Assembly: GCF_020627745.1 (NCBI RefSeq)
Contig: NZ_JAHDGE010000006.1
Coordinates: 1 to 64,000 of the forward strand
DNA length: 64,000 nt
DNA from: Pseudooctadecabacter sp.
GTDB taxonomy: Bacteria; Pseudomonadota; Alphaproteobacteria; Rhodobacterales; Rhodobacteraceae
Reading direction: 5' to 3'
Positions 26,971-36,593 of the stretch are shown here, piece after piece. Every line of letters starts with the position of its first letter. Positions within the stretch are counted from its first letter, which is position 1. The translations under genes were made by a program, and so were the position numbers. The notes beneath the pieces were generated by a model, which worked only from the letters and a program-made list of their open reading frames with translations, was not told the origin of the DNA and searched no databases.

Positions 26971-27422
26971 TCGCCGCCCAAAGCCTGTTCAACCGTCACC
27001 TGACCCGTGGCCTGATTGACAGTGATGGTCAGAAGGGCGGAGTTCTGGAAACTTTGCTCGGGCAGGTAAATGATAGCAGGGATTGTCAGGACCAAACCAC
27101 GCGCCGGATCGTAATCCGATGTGAGGTCTTCAAACACCAGTCCTGCGTAGCCCAACCCCTCATCAAGGCCCACGGTGGTGCAGGTGCGCCCGCCCACCTC
27201 ATCAAAGGGTGGATGCAGCACAAGAAGGTGAAAAGCAGCGGCGGCCGGTTCGATTGTGTCCAGCAGGGCCACGCGGACTGCGCCGTTTGAAAATGTGGCG
27301 GAGTTATCCTCCCACGGCTCGACAATCGCATCCGCGCGGGCCTGCCAATCGCAGGGGACGGCGATCTGCGCGGCGGATGCCGTCGACACGAAGGTGGCAA
27401 GAAGGGTCGCGACGCTGCGCAT
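26967..27422 (-). CDS. Predicted secreted protein, unknown function
   Basis: A 151-residue protein with a signal peptide [19 protein letters not shown] and a mature domain with two cysteines (PCDWQARAD and [12 protein letters not shown]) that could form a disulfide. The phrases [16 protein letters not shown] and [14 protein letters not shown] suggest a beta-rich fold. I do not recognise a family. The ATG at 27422 has AAAGG upstream and lies just after the stop of the previous gene. It overlaps acpS by four bases, so it is probably co-transcribed with it. Confidence 0.75.
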   Translation of the reverse strand: MRSVATLLATFVSTASAAQIAVPCDWQARADAIVEPWEDNSATFSNGAVRVALLDTIEPAAAAFHLLVLHPPFDEVGGRTCTTVGLDEGLGYAGLVFEDLTSDYDPARGLVLTIPAIIYLPEQSFQNSALLTITVNQATGQVTVEQALGGE

Positions 27423-27436
27423 GGGCTGGCCTTTGA

Positions 27437-27739
27437 TCAGTTCGAACAATCCAGATCATACACGGTGATCCCGTTTTCACCACCACACAGCGCGACAAGG
27501 CGCGCGCCCAAGGCCTGATGGCGGGGATCGGTGGCATATCTTTCAAGTGCGGCCCGATCCGCAAAAGTGGCATGAAAGCCGTAGTGGCTTTGCGGGGTTT
27601 TGCCCTCTGCGTCGAAATTGGGGCCATGCGTGAACGTCTCTATGAGGTCCGTCAGCGCTGCGAGGCCGGTCATGACATCGGCCAACTCCGCCGGATCGGC
27701 GTCTTCGGCCAATGACAGGTAAACGGCGTGAAGGATCAT
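27437..27739 (-). CDS. Dabb (stress-responsive A/B barrel) family protein
   Basis: A 100-residue protein with the ferredoxin-like Dabb pattern: ILHAVYLSL at the start, SHYGFHATFADRAALERYATDPRHQAL in the middle and a short final strand. Such small dimeric barrels include stress proteins and some cyclases and oxygenases. The role here is unknown. The ATG at 27739 follows an AGGAG site. It is the third gene of a short run with the deaminase upstream and the secreted protein downstream. Confidence 0.82.
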   Translation of the reverse strand: MILHAVYLSLAEDADPAELADVMTGLAALTDLIETFTHGPNFDAEGKTPQSHYGFHATFADRAALERYATDPRHQALGARLVALCGGENGITVYDLDCSN

Positions 27740-27748
27740 CAATCTCTC

Positions 27749-28213
27749 CTAGTCCTGCAAACGGTACAGATGCAGCACGATGTCATCATGCACCCCGCCT
27801 GCATAGTCGAAACATCCGCCGCACGCTTGGTGAAAATCTGGCAAGGTCAGGCCGGGGAACCGGAACATCTGGTCATCAATGTCGGTTTGCTGTGCGCCAA
27901 AAATCACACGGTCAATCTTGGCCCAGCGCATGGCGGCCAGACACATTTCACACGGCTGACAGGACGACAGCAACGTGCAGCCGGACAGATCGCGGGTGCC
28001 AAGTGCATCTGCGGCCTGCCCAATCGTGACAATTTCCGCATGATGTGTCGGGTTGCCATCCACACGGGCGGTATTGCGCCCGCGGGTGATTTCCTCGCCG
28101 TTCCGAAGGATGGCCGCCGTGAAGGCAGGCGGGCCCTCATCCGCCCCGATCCGGGCGGCCCAGCGGTTGATCTCGGCCATGATCCGGCGTTCAAAATCGG
28201 TCGGTTGTGTCAT
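27749..28213 (-). CDS. Nucleoside/guanine deaminase-like zinc enzyme
   Basis: A 154-residue cytidine-deaminase-fold protein with zinc motifs HHAEI and CQPCEMCLAAM, and an N-terminal AAILRNGEEITRGRN strand. It resembles guanine deaminase GuaD and other single-domain nucleoside deaminases more than TadA, which has a different RNA-binding C-terminus. It likely deaminates a purine or similar base in salvage. A GTG just before the ATG is an alternative start. Confidence 0.82.
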   Translation of the reverse strand: MTQPTDFERRIMAEINRWAARIGADEGPPAFTAAILRNGEEITRGRNTARVDGNPTHHAEIVTIGQAADALGTRDLSGCTLLSSCQPCEMCLAAMRWAKIDRVIFGAQQTDIDDQMFRFPGLTLPDFHQACGGCFDYAGGVHDDIVLHLYRLQD

Positions 28214-28249
28214 CACCCAGACATAGGACGCGCGCGGCTGAGGGCGAGG

Positions 28250-28990
28250 TTAGGGCCGCGCTTCATTCATCAGGCGGCGCATTTCACCAATGGCATCGGG
28301 CAGGCCGCGAAAAATCGCTTCGCCGATCAGAAAATGGCCGATGTTCAGCTCCATCACCTCGGGAAAGGCGGCGACGGGTTTGACGGTGTCGTAGGTCAAC
28401 CCGTGACCCGCGTGCACCTCAAGCCCCAGTGTATGTGCGTAGGAGGACATCTGACGCATCTTTTCAAGCTCTGCATCGCGGGTCGCGAAATCGCCTTCCG
28501 CGTGGGCATCGCAATAGGCACCGGTGTGCAGTTCAATGACCTGCGCACCGATGCGGCTGGCCGCGTCGATCTGGCGCCGGTCGGCGGCGATGAAGATGGA
28601 CACACGGCACCCCGCCTCACGCAGGGGGGCGATGTAATGGGCGAGGGCATTTTCCTCACGCGCGACCTCAAGCCCGCCTTCGGTGGTGCGTTCCTCACGT
28701 TTTTCGGGAACGATGCAAACGGCATGGGGCTTATGACGCAGGGCAATCTGTTGCATTTCGGGTGTGGCGGCCATTTCAAAGTTCAACGGCACCGTCAGGG
28801 CATCCATCAGCGCGTCGATGTCCGCGTCCCCGATATGGCGTCGGTCCTCGCGCAGGTGGGCCGTGATGCCATCAGCGCCCGCCTCTTCGGCCAGTTTGGC
28901 GGCACGGACAGGATCTGGCGTATCGCCGCCGCGCGCATTCCGCACGGTCGCCACATGGTCGATGTTCACCCCAAGACGTAAATTGGACAT
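28250..28990 (-). CDS. pdxJ: Pyridoxine 5'-phosphate synthase
   Basis: A 246-residue PdxJ starting [22 protein letters not shown], with [25 protein letters not shown] and the C-terminal phosphate-binding [15 protein letters not shown]. It condenses 1-deoxyxylulose 5-phosphate with 3-amino-2-oxopropyl phosphate to give pyridoxine phosphate in the DXP-dependent vitamin B6 pathway. It lies between the deaminase and the DUF2062 gene on the same strand. Confidence 0.97.
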   Translation of the reverse strand: MSNLRLGVNIDHVATVRNARGGDTPDPVRAAKLAEEAGADGITAHLREDRRHIGDADIDALMDALTVPLNFEMAATPEMQQIALRHKPHAVCIVPEKREERTTEGGLEVAREENALAHYIAPLREAGCRVSIFIAADRRQIDAASRIGAQVIELHTGAYCDAHAEGDFATRDAELEKMRQMSSYAHTLGLEVHAGHGLTYDTVKPVAAFPEVMELNIGHFLIGEAIFRGLPDAIGEMRRLMNEARP

Positions 28991-29024
28991 AAGTCAGCCC
29001 TCCTTCTGGACTGAACTTAGCATT

Positions 29025-29681
29025 CTATTCCTGCGCGTCAGCCGGATTCTTCAACTGCGCCAGTTTTTCGCGCAGGATTTTGCGGCGGTGGTTCTGGTAG
29101 GCGCGGATCAACGGCACGCTGAGGTAGTAGCACACGCTTGCGGCGATGATGCCGGGGATGATGCCACCGATCATATAGGGGTAGAAAACGCCTTCGTAGA
29201 AGTTCGACAACCCGCGCCAATCCATCCGGTCGTGCGTGAAGATTGCCACGAAGTTCTGCCACAGGTCCTCGAACGCATTGCCGAACTGGCATCCGATCCG
29301 GCAATCCCCACCCCGTTCGGTGCCCAGCAATTCGCGGTCCATCCGTGTTCCGAGCAACCAGTGACCCGTCGCCAGCGCCGACCATGCGATCGGCAGGTAT
29401 GTCAGTGGATTGCCGAAAAACGTGGCCATCAGCGAGGCCAGGATGTTGCCGCGCATGATTTTGGCCGTGCCTGCCGCGATAAAGAAATGAAGCCCGTAAA
29501 ACGGGGTAAAGGACGCAAAGACGCCCGCCCAGATGCCGCGCGCGATCTTTTCGGGTGTGTCGGGCAGACGACGCACGCGGTGTTTGACGTATTGCGCCGC
29601 ACGGCCCCAGCCCCCACGCGGCCACAGCATCTCGAGCGTGGCCCGCCAGAGGGGGCGTCTGTCTCTGCGTCTGAAAACCAC
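29025..29681 (-). CDS. DUF2062 domain membrane protein
   Basis: A 218-residue protein with a basic N-terminus and two hydrophobic regions (ARGIWAGVFASFTPFYGLHF and IGGIIPGIIAASVCYYLSVP). The sequence TPFYGLHFFIAAG and GNPLTYLPI are typical of DUF2062. The function is unknown; relatives are sometimes fused to glycosyltransferases. The reading frame begins with GTG at 29681, preceded by AGGGA and an in-frame stop. It lies 26 bases downstream of the (p)ppGpp synthetase gene. Confidence 0.85.
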   Translation of the reverse strand: MVFRRRDRRPLWRATLEMLWPRGGWGRAAQYVKHRVRRLPDTPEKIARGIWAGVFASFTPFYGLHFFIAAGTAKIMRGNILASLMATFFGNPLTYLPIAWSALATGHWLLGTRMDRELLGTERGGDCRIGCQFGNAFEDLWQNFVAIFTHDRMDWRGLSNFYEGVFYPYMIGGIIPGIIAASVCYYLSVPLIRAYQNHRRKILREKLAQLKNPADAQE

Positions 29682-29707
29682 GTGTTAGTGTCCCTGCCCT
29701 TCGGGCG

Positions 29708-31843
29708 TTAGCTGCGTCTTTGGACCTGTCCGGCCCGGTCGGGGTCACGATGCCGTTCAATTGTGGCAACATTGCTGTCCGCTTCGAGCGCCGTCATGAC
29801 AATGTGCATATGCTCCACATCGCGCAGGTCAACCTCGATCAGCAGTCTGTAGTAATCGGGTTTGCGATCAATGAACTGCAAATCGGAGATATTGGCATCG
29901 TTCTCCCCGATCAAGGTGCAGATACGCCCCAAGACACCGGCGTCGTTCGTGATGGTCATATCCAGAGTGATCGTGTTGGAGGCCGAATGGGTCCCCTCCT
30001 GCCAATGCAGGTCGATCCAACGTTCTGTCTGGTCTTCCAGATCGGCCAGCACGTCGCAGTCAATCGCGTGCACGACCACGCCCTGACCACGGTATGTGAT
30101 GCCCACAATGCGTTCGCCCGGAATGGGCTGGCAACACTGCGCACGCCTGTGGGTCTGATCGGCGTCCAGACCGATGACCGCGCGCCGCGCCTCGATCTCG
30201 GCGCCAACAGATTTGACAAGATCGGGGTAGATGGCCGACACCACATCCCGCGATGTGATCTCAGCCGATCCGACCCGTTCCAGCAGGTCATCGATATTGC
30301 CAAGCCCAAGCGCCTTGCCAGCGGTGCGCAGCGCCTTGTCCGTCGCCTTTTTGCCGACGTTTTCAAAGGAGACGCGGACCAGTTCGCGCCCCAGCCGGAT
30401 AAACCGTTCGCGGTCTTCTTCGCGCAGGGCGCGGCGGATGGCGGTTTTGGCGCGGCCTGTGACGGCAATGTCGATCCATGTGGCCTGTGGTGTCTGGCCT
30501 TCGGCGGTGATCACTTCAATCGACTGGCCGTTTTTCAGCCGCGTCCACAGCGGCACGCGCAACCCGTCGACCTTGGCACCCACACAGGCATGACCGATCC
30601 GCGTATGGATCGCATAGGCGAAATCAATCGGCGTCGCCCCGCGCGGCAGTTTGATCACGTCACCCTTGGGCGTGAAACAGAACACCTGGTCCTGATACAT
30701 CTCAAGCTTGACCATATCGAGGAATTCGTCGTGGTCGTGATCTTCGTCCAATCGTTCCGTCAGCTGGGCGATCCAGCGCGCGGGATCGACGGCAAAGCGG
30801 TTTTCGGTTCGGATACCATCGCGGTAGGACCAATGCGCGGCAACGCCGGCTTCGGCCACTTCGTGCATCTCGACGGTGCGGATCTGAACCTCGACCCGTT
30901 TGCCGTCGCGGCCTGACACGGTGGTGTGCAGGCTGCGGTAGCCGTTGGATTTCGGCTGGCTGATATAGTCTTTGAACCGTCCGGGAACCGCGAACCATCG
31001 TTGGTGAATGGCACCAAGGGCGGCATAACACTCCGCCTCTGTCTGGGTGATGATGCGAAACCCGTAAATGTCGGACAAGCGGCTGAAGCCCTGCTGCTTT
31101 TCCTGCATCTTGCGCCAGATCGAATAGGGCTTTTTGGCGCGTCCGTAGATGTCGCAGGCGATACCGGCCTTATCCATCTCATGTTCCATATCGACCGTGA
31201 TCTTTTCGACCACGTCACCGGTTTCGCGCTGCAAGGTGATGAAACGACGGATGATGGAATTACGGCCCTCGGGATTAAGGACTCGGAACGCCAGATCCTC
31301 AAGTTCTTCGCGCATCCACTGCATACCCATGCGGCCCGCAAGCGGGGCGTAGATGTCCATGGTCTCCCGCGCCTTTTGGGCCTGCTTTTCGGGGCGCATG
31401 GATTTGATCGTGCGCATATTGTGCAGACGGTCGGCCAGTTTGACCAAAGTCACACGCAGATCGCGGGACGTGGCCATGAACAACTTTCGGAAATTTTCGG
31501 CTTGTTTGGTTTCGGACGACGACAGTTGAAGATTGGTCAGCTTGGTGACGCCATCGACAAGTTCGGCAATCTCGCGACTGAACCGTTTTTCCACATCGGC
31601 GTAAGACGCCTTGGTGTCCTCAATCGTGTCGTGCAAAAGCGCTGTGATCAGGGTGGCGTCATCCATCTGCTGTTCGGCAAGGATGCCGGCCACAGCGACG
31701 GGGTGCGTAAAGTACGGCTCACCTGAATGACGGAACTGGCCGTCGTGCATGTCCTCGCCGAAGACAAACGCATCGGCGAGCATTCTTGCATTCGTTTTCG
31801 GGTTGTAGGTGCGAACCAGCGCGATCAGATCATCAGCTGTCAT
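29708..31843 (-). CDS. Bifunctional (p)ppGpp synthetase/hydrolase (RelA/SpoT homologue)
   Basis: A 711-residue Rsh protein. The N-terminal HD hydrolase domain has HD at 71-72 and ED at 75-76 (LLHDTIEDT), so hydrolase activity is expected; the synthetase domain contains GFRIITQTEAECYAALG and SNGYRSLHTTV; TGS (FCFTPKGDVIKLPRGATPIDFAYAIH) and a C-terminal ACT domain follow. It makes and degrades the stringent-response alarmone, the single Rsh usual in alphaproteobacteria. It lies 18 bases after rpoZ, the common rpoZ-rsh order. Names rsh, relA or spoT are all in use. Confidence 0.96.
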   Translation of the reverse strand: MTADDLIALVRTYNPKTNARMLADAFVFGEDMHDGQFRHSGEPYFTHPVAVAGILAEQQMDDATLITALLHDTIEDTKASYADVEKRFSREIAELVDGVTKLTNLQLSSSETKQAENFRKLFMATSRDLRVTLVKLADRLHNMRTIKSMRPEKQAQKARETMDIYAPLAGRMGMQWMREELEDLAFRVLNPEGRNSIIRRFITLQRETGDVVEKITVDMEHEMDKAGIACDIYGRAKKPYSIWRKMQEKQQGFSRLSDIYGFRIITQTEAECYAALGAIHQRWFAVPGRFKDYISQPKSNGYRSLHTTVSGRDGKRVEVQIRTVEMHEVAEAGVAAHWSYRDGIRTENRFAVDPARWIAQLTERLDEDHDHDEFLDMVKLEMYQDQVFCFTPKGDVIKLPRGATPIDFAYAIHTRIGHACVGAKVDGLRVPLWTRLKNGQSIEVITAEGQTPQATWIDIAVTGRAKTAIRRALREEDRERFIRLGRELVRVSFENVGKKATDKALRTAGKALGLGNIDDLLERVGSAEITSRDVVSAIYPDLVKSVGAEIEARRAVIGLDADQTHRRAQCCQPIPGERIVGITYRGQGVVVHAIDCDVLADLEDQTERWIDLHWQEGTHSASNTITLDMTITNDAGVLGRICTLIGENDANISDLQFIDRKPDYYRLLIEVDLRDVEHMHIVMTALEADSNVATIERHRDPDRAGQVQRRS

Positions 31844-31861
31844 GCCGGTGTCGCCATCCCT

Positions 31862-32224
31862 TTATTTCTGCCCTTGGGCTTCCATCAGCGCGCGAAGGAG
31901 TTTTTCCTCGCTCATGTCATCATCCGCAGGCTTGTCCGCCTCGGCAGAACCGCCACCCATCAACAGCGCCATGGAATCCTCTTCGGGTTCGTCCACTTCG
32001 ATCTGGGTCTGGTTCGCTTCGATCATGCGTTCGCGCAGATCATCGGCTGTCTGGGTTTCGTCGGCGATTTCGCGCAGGGCAACGACGGGGTTCTTGTCGT
32101 TGTCGCGGTTGACCGTCAGCGCCCCACCGGAGGAGATTTCGCGGGCGCGATGGGCCGCAAGCATCACAAGTTCAAAACGGTTTGGAACCTTGTCTACGCA
32201 GTCTTCAACGGTCACGCGGGCCAT
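31862..32224 (-). CDS. rpoZ: RNA polymerase omega subunit
   Basis: A 120-residue omega subunit starting [30 protein letters not shown], the standard signature, with a family-like acidic tail (EVDEPEEDS to AQGQK). It stabilises the beta-prime subunit. The ATG at 32224 has a GGAG site; the frame extends four codons upstream without conservation. It precedes the rsh gene. Confidence 0.96.
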   Translation of the reverse strand: MARVTVEDCVDKVPNRFELVMLAAHRAREISSGGALTVNRDNDKNPVVALREIADETQTADDLRERMIEANQTQIEVDEPEEDSMALLMGGGSAEADKPADDDMSEEKLLRALMEAQGQK

Positions 32225-32315
32225 GGGGCACTCCAATCAATAAATCGTCGAGGGTATCAGAACCGCGCTCATAAAGGCTTGACAGCTGGATTACAACCCG
32301 ATTCCTGAGGGTTTC

Positions 32316-32903
32316 CTAGCCGTTGAGGGCCTTCACCGTTGCCAGTTCGTCCTGCGGACGGGCGTCACGCATTTGCCGAACTGTGCGCCCGATGACCGGG
32401 TGCGTCCAGTCCGGGGCCACATCGGCCAGCGGAACAAGGACAAAAGCCCGCTCCGCAAGACGCGGATGCGGCAGGATCAACTGATCGGGCGCTGTCAGGG
32501 CCTGCTGGTCCGGCGCGAGTTGTTGCCAATGATCCCATGTGGGCCTGTCGGGGGCGATCATCGCGCCGTGTGCGATCAAATCCAGATCAAGGGTGCGCTG
32601 GCCCCAACGAATATCGCGCGTCCGGCCAAAATCGGCCTCGATCCCGTGCAGGGCCGCAAGACAGTCCGTTGGCGTCAGATCGGTCTGAAACCCACATGCG
32701 GCGTTGACGAAATCCGGCCCCGCCCCTGCGGGGAACGCTGGCGTTTTGTAAAACGGGCTTATTTTCAAAGGTCCGAACAGCACCTGCATCCGCGCCAAAG
32801 CCGCCGTCAAAGTTGCCGCTGCGTCACCTGCCGACGACGGCGCATTGCTGCCAAGCGCCACAAGCGTCATGTCGCCAATCGCCGTTTCTTCCCCTTGAAG
32901 CAT
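32316..32903 (-). CDS. folK: 6-hydroxymethyl-7,8-dihydropterin pyrophosphokinase
   Basis: A protein of up to 195 residues with HPPK motifs: LVALGSN at the start, WGQRTLDLDLIAHG with metal-binding Asp pair, and LPHPRLAERAFVLVPL. It transfers pyrophosphate from ATP to hydroxymethyl-dihydropterin in folate synthesis. Two ATGs are possible: 32903 with an AAGGG site eight bases upstream, and 32870, which begins at the first conserved strand. I use the first; the extra 11 residues are not conserved in the fold. Confidence 0.92.
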   Translation of the reverse strand: MLQGEETAIGDMTLVALGSNAPSSAGDAAATLTAALARMQVLFGPLKISPFYKTPAFPAGAGPDFVNAACGFQTDLTPTDCLAALHGIEADFGRTRDIRWGQRTLDLDLIAHGAMIAPDRPTWDHWQQLAPDQQALTAPDQLILPHPRLAERAFVLVPLADVAPDWTHPVIGRTVRQMRDARPQDELATVKALNG

Positions 32904-32994
32904 CCTTGCAATCCCTTATTTTCGGGTGCGTCCGATCAATGAACCACTCACACACATTTCCTTGGTCGGGCCCGTTTTGAAAGGACAAATTGAT

Positions 32995-33573
32995 ATGTTT
33001 TATCGGGATGAACGCCTGGCGCTGTTCATCGATGGGTCGAATTTATATGCGGCCGGAAAAGCCCTCGGGTTTGACATCGATTACAAGCTTCTCAGGCAGG
33101 AATTCATGCGTCGCGGGAAATTGCTGCGCGCATTCTACTACACCGCCCTGTTGGAAAATGACGAATATTCCCCCATCCGGCCACTGGTCGACTGGTTGAA
33201 CTACAACGGGTTCACGATGGTCACGAAACCCGCCAAGGAATTTACGGATTCCATGGGACGGCGCAAGATCAAGGGCAATATGGACATCGAACTGGCCGTG
33301 GATGCCATGGAACTCGCGCCGCACGTGGATCACATCGTGATCTTCAGCGGTGATGGCGATTTCCGCCCGCTGATCGAAAGCCTGCAACGTCAGGGCGTGC
33401 GGGTGTCCGTGGTGTCCACTATTCGCAGCCAGCCGCCGATGATTGCGGATGAGCTGCGCCGCCAATGTGACAACTTCATCGAACTTGATGAATTGCGCGA
33501 CGTGATCGGACGCCCGCCGCGTGAGCCGCGTCCGGATCGAGAGCCGGTCGGCGCCGACGAAGAAGAAGAATAA
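32995..33573 (+). CDS. NYN domain (LabA/DUF88-like) predicted RNase
   Basis: A 192-residue NYN protein. The PIN-like acidic residues are visible in LALFIDGSNLY, NMDIELAVDAM and IVIFSGDGDFRPLIESL. The tail is Arg/Pro-rich then acidic (GADEEEE). NYN domains are metal-dependent ribonucleases; the target is unknown. The ATG at 32995 follows AAAGGAC; upstream in-frame codons do not extend homology. It is divergent from folK and ends in a good terminator. Confidence 0.9.
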   Translation: MFYRDERLALFIDGSNLYAAGKALGFDIDYKLLRQEFMRRGKLLRAFYYTALLENDEYSPIRPLVDWLNYNGFTMVTKPAKEFTDSMGRRKIKGNMDIELAVDAMELAPHVDHIVIFSGDGDFRPLIESLQRQGVRVSVVSTIRSQPPMIADELRRQCDNFIELDELRDVIGRPPREPRPDREPVGADEEEE

Positions 33574-33578
33574 CTGAT

Positions 33579-33608
33579 CGGGCGCCCTGACGGGGCGCCC
33601 GTTTCCTT
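33579..33608 (+). terminator. Rho-independent terminator after the NYN gene
   Basis: Nine-base arms CGGGCGCCC and GGGCGCCCG with a TGACG loop, followed by TTTCCTTT. It begins five bases after the NYN stop and separates it from ispH. Confidence 0.85.
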
Positions 33609-33671
33609 TGGGCGACAGTCTGGACGAGACGCCACACCGCGCTTAGGTTGGCATGGAACGGAGATACGCCC

Positions 33672-34622
33672 ATGACCAAGCCCCCCCTCGCCCTTTATCT
33701 GGCCGCCCCGCGCGGGTTTTGTGCCGGTGTGGACCGCGCCATCAAGATCGTTGAGATGGCGTTGGAAAAGTGGGGCGCGCCCGTCTATGTGCGTCATGAA
33801 ATCGTGCACAACAAATACGTGGTCGATGATCTGCGCGACAAGGGCGCGGTCTTTGTCGAAGAGCTGGATGAATGCCCTGACGACCGCCCTGTGATCTTTT
33901 CCGCCCATGGCGTGCCGAAGGCCGTGCCTGCCAAGGCGGCTGAACGCGAAATGGTCTATGTGGACGCCACCTGTCCGCTGGTCAGCAAGGTCCATATCGA
34001 GGCCCAGCGCCATGCCGACAACGGTTTGCAGATGATCATGATCGGTCATGCGGGGCACCCCGAAACGGTGGGCACCATGGGACAGTTGCCGGACGGCGAT
34101 GTGTTGCTGGTGGAAACGGTGGAGGACGTGGCCACTGTCGATGTGCGCGACCCTAATAAACTGGCCTTTGTGACGCAAACCACGCTTTCCGTCGATGACA
34201 CAGCAGACATCGTGGCCGCCCTGAACGCGCGGTTCCCCGCGATCGTTGGCCCGCACAAGGAAGACATCTGCTATGCCACCACCAACCGCCAAGAGGCGGT
34301 GAAGGCCGCCGCGCCGAAATGCGATGCGATGCTGGTCGTGGGCGCGCCGAATTCGTCCAATTCCCAACGGTTGGTTGAGGTCGCCCGACGTGCGGGCTGC
34401 GATTATTCCCAACTGGTCATGCGCGACACAGACATAGACTGGCGCGCGTTGGAGGGGATTTCATCGCTGGGCATCACCGCAGGCGCCTCCGCCCCCGAAG
34501 TGCTGATCAATGAGATCATCGACGCCTTCAAGGCGCGCTATGATGTGACTGTTGAGGTGGTGGAGACCGCCGTTGAGAACGTCGAATTCAAAGTCCCGCG
34601 CGTGCTACGTGAACCGGCCTGA
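33672..34622 (+). CDS. ispH: 4-hydroxy-3-methylbut-2-enyl diphosphate reductase
   Basis: A 316-residue IspH (LytB). The three iron-sulfur ligands are Cys17 (PRGFCAGV), Cys101 ([11 protein letters not shown]) and Cys200 ([11 protein letters not shown]); HGVPK and the NSSNSQRL substrate loop are present. It makes IPP and DMAPP at the end of the MEP pathway, consistent with the DXP-dependent pdxJ in the same window. The ATG at 33672 begins the conserved N-terminus. Confidence 0.97.
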   Translation: MTKPPLALYLAAPRGFCAGVDRAIKIVEMALEKWGAPVYVRHEIVHNKYVVDDLRDKGAVFVEELDECPDDRPVIFSAHGVPKAVPAKAAEREMVYVDATCPLVSKVHIEAQRHADNGLQMIMIGHAGHPETVGTMGQLPDGDVLLVETVEDVATVDVRDPNKLAFVTQTTLSVDDTADIVAALNARFPAIVGPHKEDICYATTNRQEAVKAAAPKCDAMLVVGAPNSSNSQRLVEVARRAGCDYSQLVMRDTDIDWRALEGISSLGITAGASAPEVLINEIIDAFKARYDVTVEVVETAVENVEFKVPRVLREPA

Positions 34623-34629
34623 CGGGCCC

Positions 34630-35085
34630 GTGACCGACTACATCACATTCGAAGGCGCGGTTGAGCCGATGGAGTGGGGCAAGGCCACGTATACAGTGCT
34701 ACGCATTCCAGCGGACATCGTTGAGGCACTCGGCCCGACACGCCGCGTCGAAGGCGAAATCAACGACCACCCCATCAACATGGCCCTGACCAAAGCGCCG
34801 GTCATCGACGATGTCTTTCTTTACGCGGGCAAGTCCGTCCTGCGTGAGATCGGGATTGAGCCGGGCGAGAGGATTGAGGTCCGCCTGCGGGCCGCACCCG
34901 ACGATGCGGTAGATGTGCCAAGCGATGTGATCAACGCCTTGCGCTCGGCCGGATTGACCGACACATGGGGCGGGCTGACCGCTGGCAAACAACGCGGGAT
35001 GTTGTATCAGGTGACGTCAGCCAAACGGGCAGAGACCCGCATCAAACGGATCGCCAAATTACTGGCAGAGGTGAAGGAGCTTTGA
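34630..35085 (+). CDS. DUF1905 / YdeI-OmpD-associated domain protein
   Basis: A 151-residue protein with an N-terminal DUF1905 part (ITFEGAVEPMEWGKATYTVLRIP) and a C-terminal segment resembling the YdeI/OmpD-associated domain (GLTAGKQRGMLYQVTSAKRAETRIKRIAKLL). The GTG at 34630 is the first in-frame start after the ispH stop seven bases before; other upstream codons lie inside ispH. The function of the family is unclear. It is followed closely by a DUF3429 membrane gene. Confidence 0.8.
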   Translation: MTDYITFEGAVEPMEWGKATYTVLRIPADIVEALGPTRRVEGEINDHPINMALTKAPVIDDVFLYAGKSVLREIGIEPGERIEVRLRAAPDDAVDVPSDVINALRSAGLTDTWGGLTAGKQRGMLYQVTSAKRAETRIKRIAKLLAEVKEL

Positions 35086-35087
35086 TC

Positions 35088-35546
35088 TTGGACCGCGTAA
35101 GGGAAATCCCCAAATCTGCCCTGATCCTCGGGCTGGCAGGCCTGCTGCCGTTCATCTGGGGTGCCATCACGATCTACAGCCAAGGGGCTGCGGAATGGAC
35201 CATGGGGCTGGTCGGCCCACGGTTCATCGGGCCCTATGTGGGGCTGGCCTATGGCACCGTGATCCTGTCTTTCATGTCCGGCGTGCTGTGGGGCTTTGCC
35301 ACCAAGGCTGAGGGCGGTCAGGCCGCCACGGGGTACGCCCTGTCGGTGCTGCCCGCGCTTTGGGCGTTCTTCATGATCGGTGGGGGACCGGTGTCGGCAG
35401 GTATGAACCTGATTGCGGGTTTTGTGGCCTTGCTGGTCCTTGATTACGCATTCTGGACATGGGGGCTGGCACCGCGTTGGTGGATGACCCTGCGCACCAT
35501 CCTGACGGTGGGTGTCATCCTCAGCCTGCTGCCGGTGGTCCTATGA
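35088..35546 (+). CDS. DUF3429 family membrane protein
   Basis: A 152-residue protein with four or five hydrophobic segments and the family phrase YGTVILSFMSGVLWGFAT. The TTG at 35088 is the best start: GAAGGAG lies eight bases upstream and it begins MDRVREIPKSALILGLAGLLPF; another TTG at 35082 is too close to that site. The stop overlaps the next ATG (ATGA). Function unknown. Confidence 0.82.
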   Translation: MDRVREIPKSALILGLAGLLPFIWGAITIYSQGAAEWTMGLVGPRFIGPYVGLAYGTVILSFMSGVLWGFATKAEGGQAATGYALSVLPALWAFFMIGGGPVSAGMNLIAGFVALLVLDYAFWTWGLAPRWWMTLRTILTVGVILSLLPVVL

Positions 35547-36145
35547 GTGCTGATGACAAAACAATCGCCGTCTACAACGCCAAGGCGCAGGACTACGCCA
35601 CGCATTTCAACAGCGGCGGCACACCGGGCAAGCACCTCAGCCGGTTTATGGATGCTGTCGCGGACGGGGGCCGCGTGTTGGATTTGGGCTGCGGCCCCGC
35701 CAACGCATCGCGTTTCATGATGGAGGCGGGTTTCGACGTGGACGCTTTGGATGCCTCGCGCGAAATGGTGCGCGTCGCGGCTGAGGTGAACGGCGTCACC
35801 GCGCGGCTGGGCACCTTTGACGATGTGACCGATGTCGCGGTCTATGACGGCGTCTGGGCGAATTTCTCCCTGCTGCATGCCCCTAAAGACAGGCTGCCGA
35901 CGTACCTTTCCGCACTCGCCACGGCCCTCAAGACGAACGGTATTTTCCATATCGGCATGAAAGTCGGGGACGGCATGGCCCGTGACGGGCTGGACCGGCG
36001 GTACAGCTACGTTCAGCGCGACGAACTGGCGGGGCTTTTGGCCGATGCAGGTCTGACAGTAACGGCGACCGACGAAGGACATGAGGTCGGGCTGGCTGGC
36101 ACCGATGACCCGTGGGTCGTGATGATGGCACGCAAGGATGGCTGA
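35543..36145 (+). CDS. Class I SAM-dependent methyltransferase
   Basis: A 200-residue Rossmann-fold methyltransferase: [12 protein letters not shown] at the N-terminus, motif [27 protein letters not shown] as the acidic ribose-binding strand, and [11 protein letters not shown]. The substrate is not apparent. The ATG at 35543 overlaps the DUF3429 stop by four bases, and its own end overlaps rnhA by eight bases, so it belongs to a tightly packed operon. Confidence 0.88.
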   Translation: MSADDKTIAVYNAKAQDYATHFNSGGTPGKHLSRFMDAVADGGRVLDLGCGPANASRFMMEAGFDVDALDASREMVRVAAEVNGVTARLGTFDDVTDVAVYDGVWANFSLLHAPKDRLPTYLSALATALKTNGIFHIGMKVGDGMARDGLDRRYSYVQRDELAGLLADAGLTVTATDEGHEVGLAGTDDPWVVMMARKDG

Positions 36146-36593
36146 TCTGTACGCCTACACAGACGGTGCCTGTTCCGGCAATCCCGGCCCCGGCGGCTGG
36201 GGGGCCCTGCTGATCGCCCGCGACGGCGACACTGTCGTCAAAGAACGCGAATTGTCCGGCGGAGAGGCCCGCACCACAAACAACCGGATGGAATTGCTTG
36301 CGGCAATCACGGCGCTGGAAACCCTCTCAGGGCCCAGCACCCTGACGGTCGTGACCGACAGCTCATACGTCAAAGACGGGATCACCAAGTGGATCTACAG
36401 CTGGAAGGCCAAGGGCTGGAAAAAGAAGGGCGGGGAGATCAAGAACATTGATTTGTGGCAACGTCTGGATGAAGCCCGCGCGCGCCACGATGTGACGTGG
36501 GAATGGGTCAAAGGTCACGCAGGCCATCCCGAAAACGAACGGGCCGATGAACTGGCCCGCGCAGGCATGGCCCCTTACAAGGCTGCAAAGTGA
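36138..36593 (+). CDS. rnhA: Ribonuclease HI
   Basis: A 151-residue RNase HI with the catalytic acids Asp9 ([14 protein letters not shown]), Glu52 (RMELLAAI), Asp74 (TDSSYV) and Asp137 (NERADELA), and the basic handle [12 protein letters not shown]. It degrades RNA in RNA-DNA hybrids. It overlaps the upstream methyltransferase gene by eight bases and the downstream channel gene by four. Confidence 0.96.
   Translation: MADLYAYTDGACSGNPGPGGWGALLIARDGDTVVKERELSGGEARTTNNRMELLAAITALETLSGPSTLTVVTDSSYVKDGITKWIYSWKAKGWKKKGGEIKNIDLWQRLDEARARHDVTWEWVKGHAGHPENERADELARAGMAPYKAAK

Noticed and set aside
27728-28981. 417-codon plus-strand open frame opposite the deaminase and pdxJ genes
   Set aside because: Antisense to two well-supported genes and without recognisable domains.
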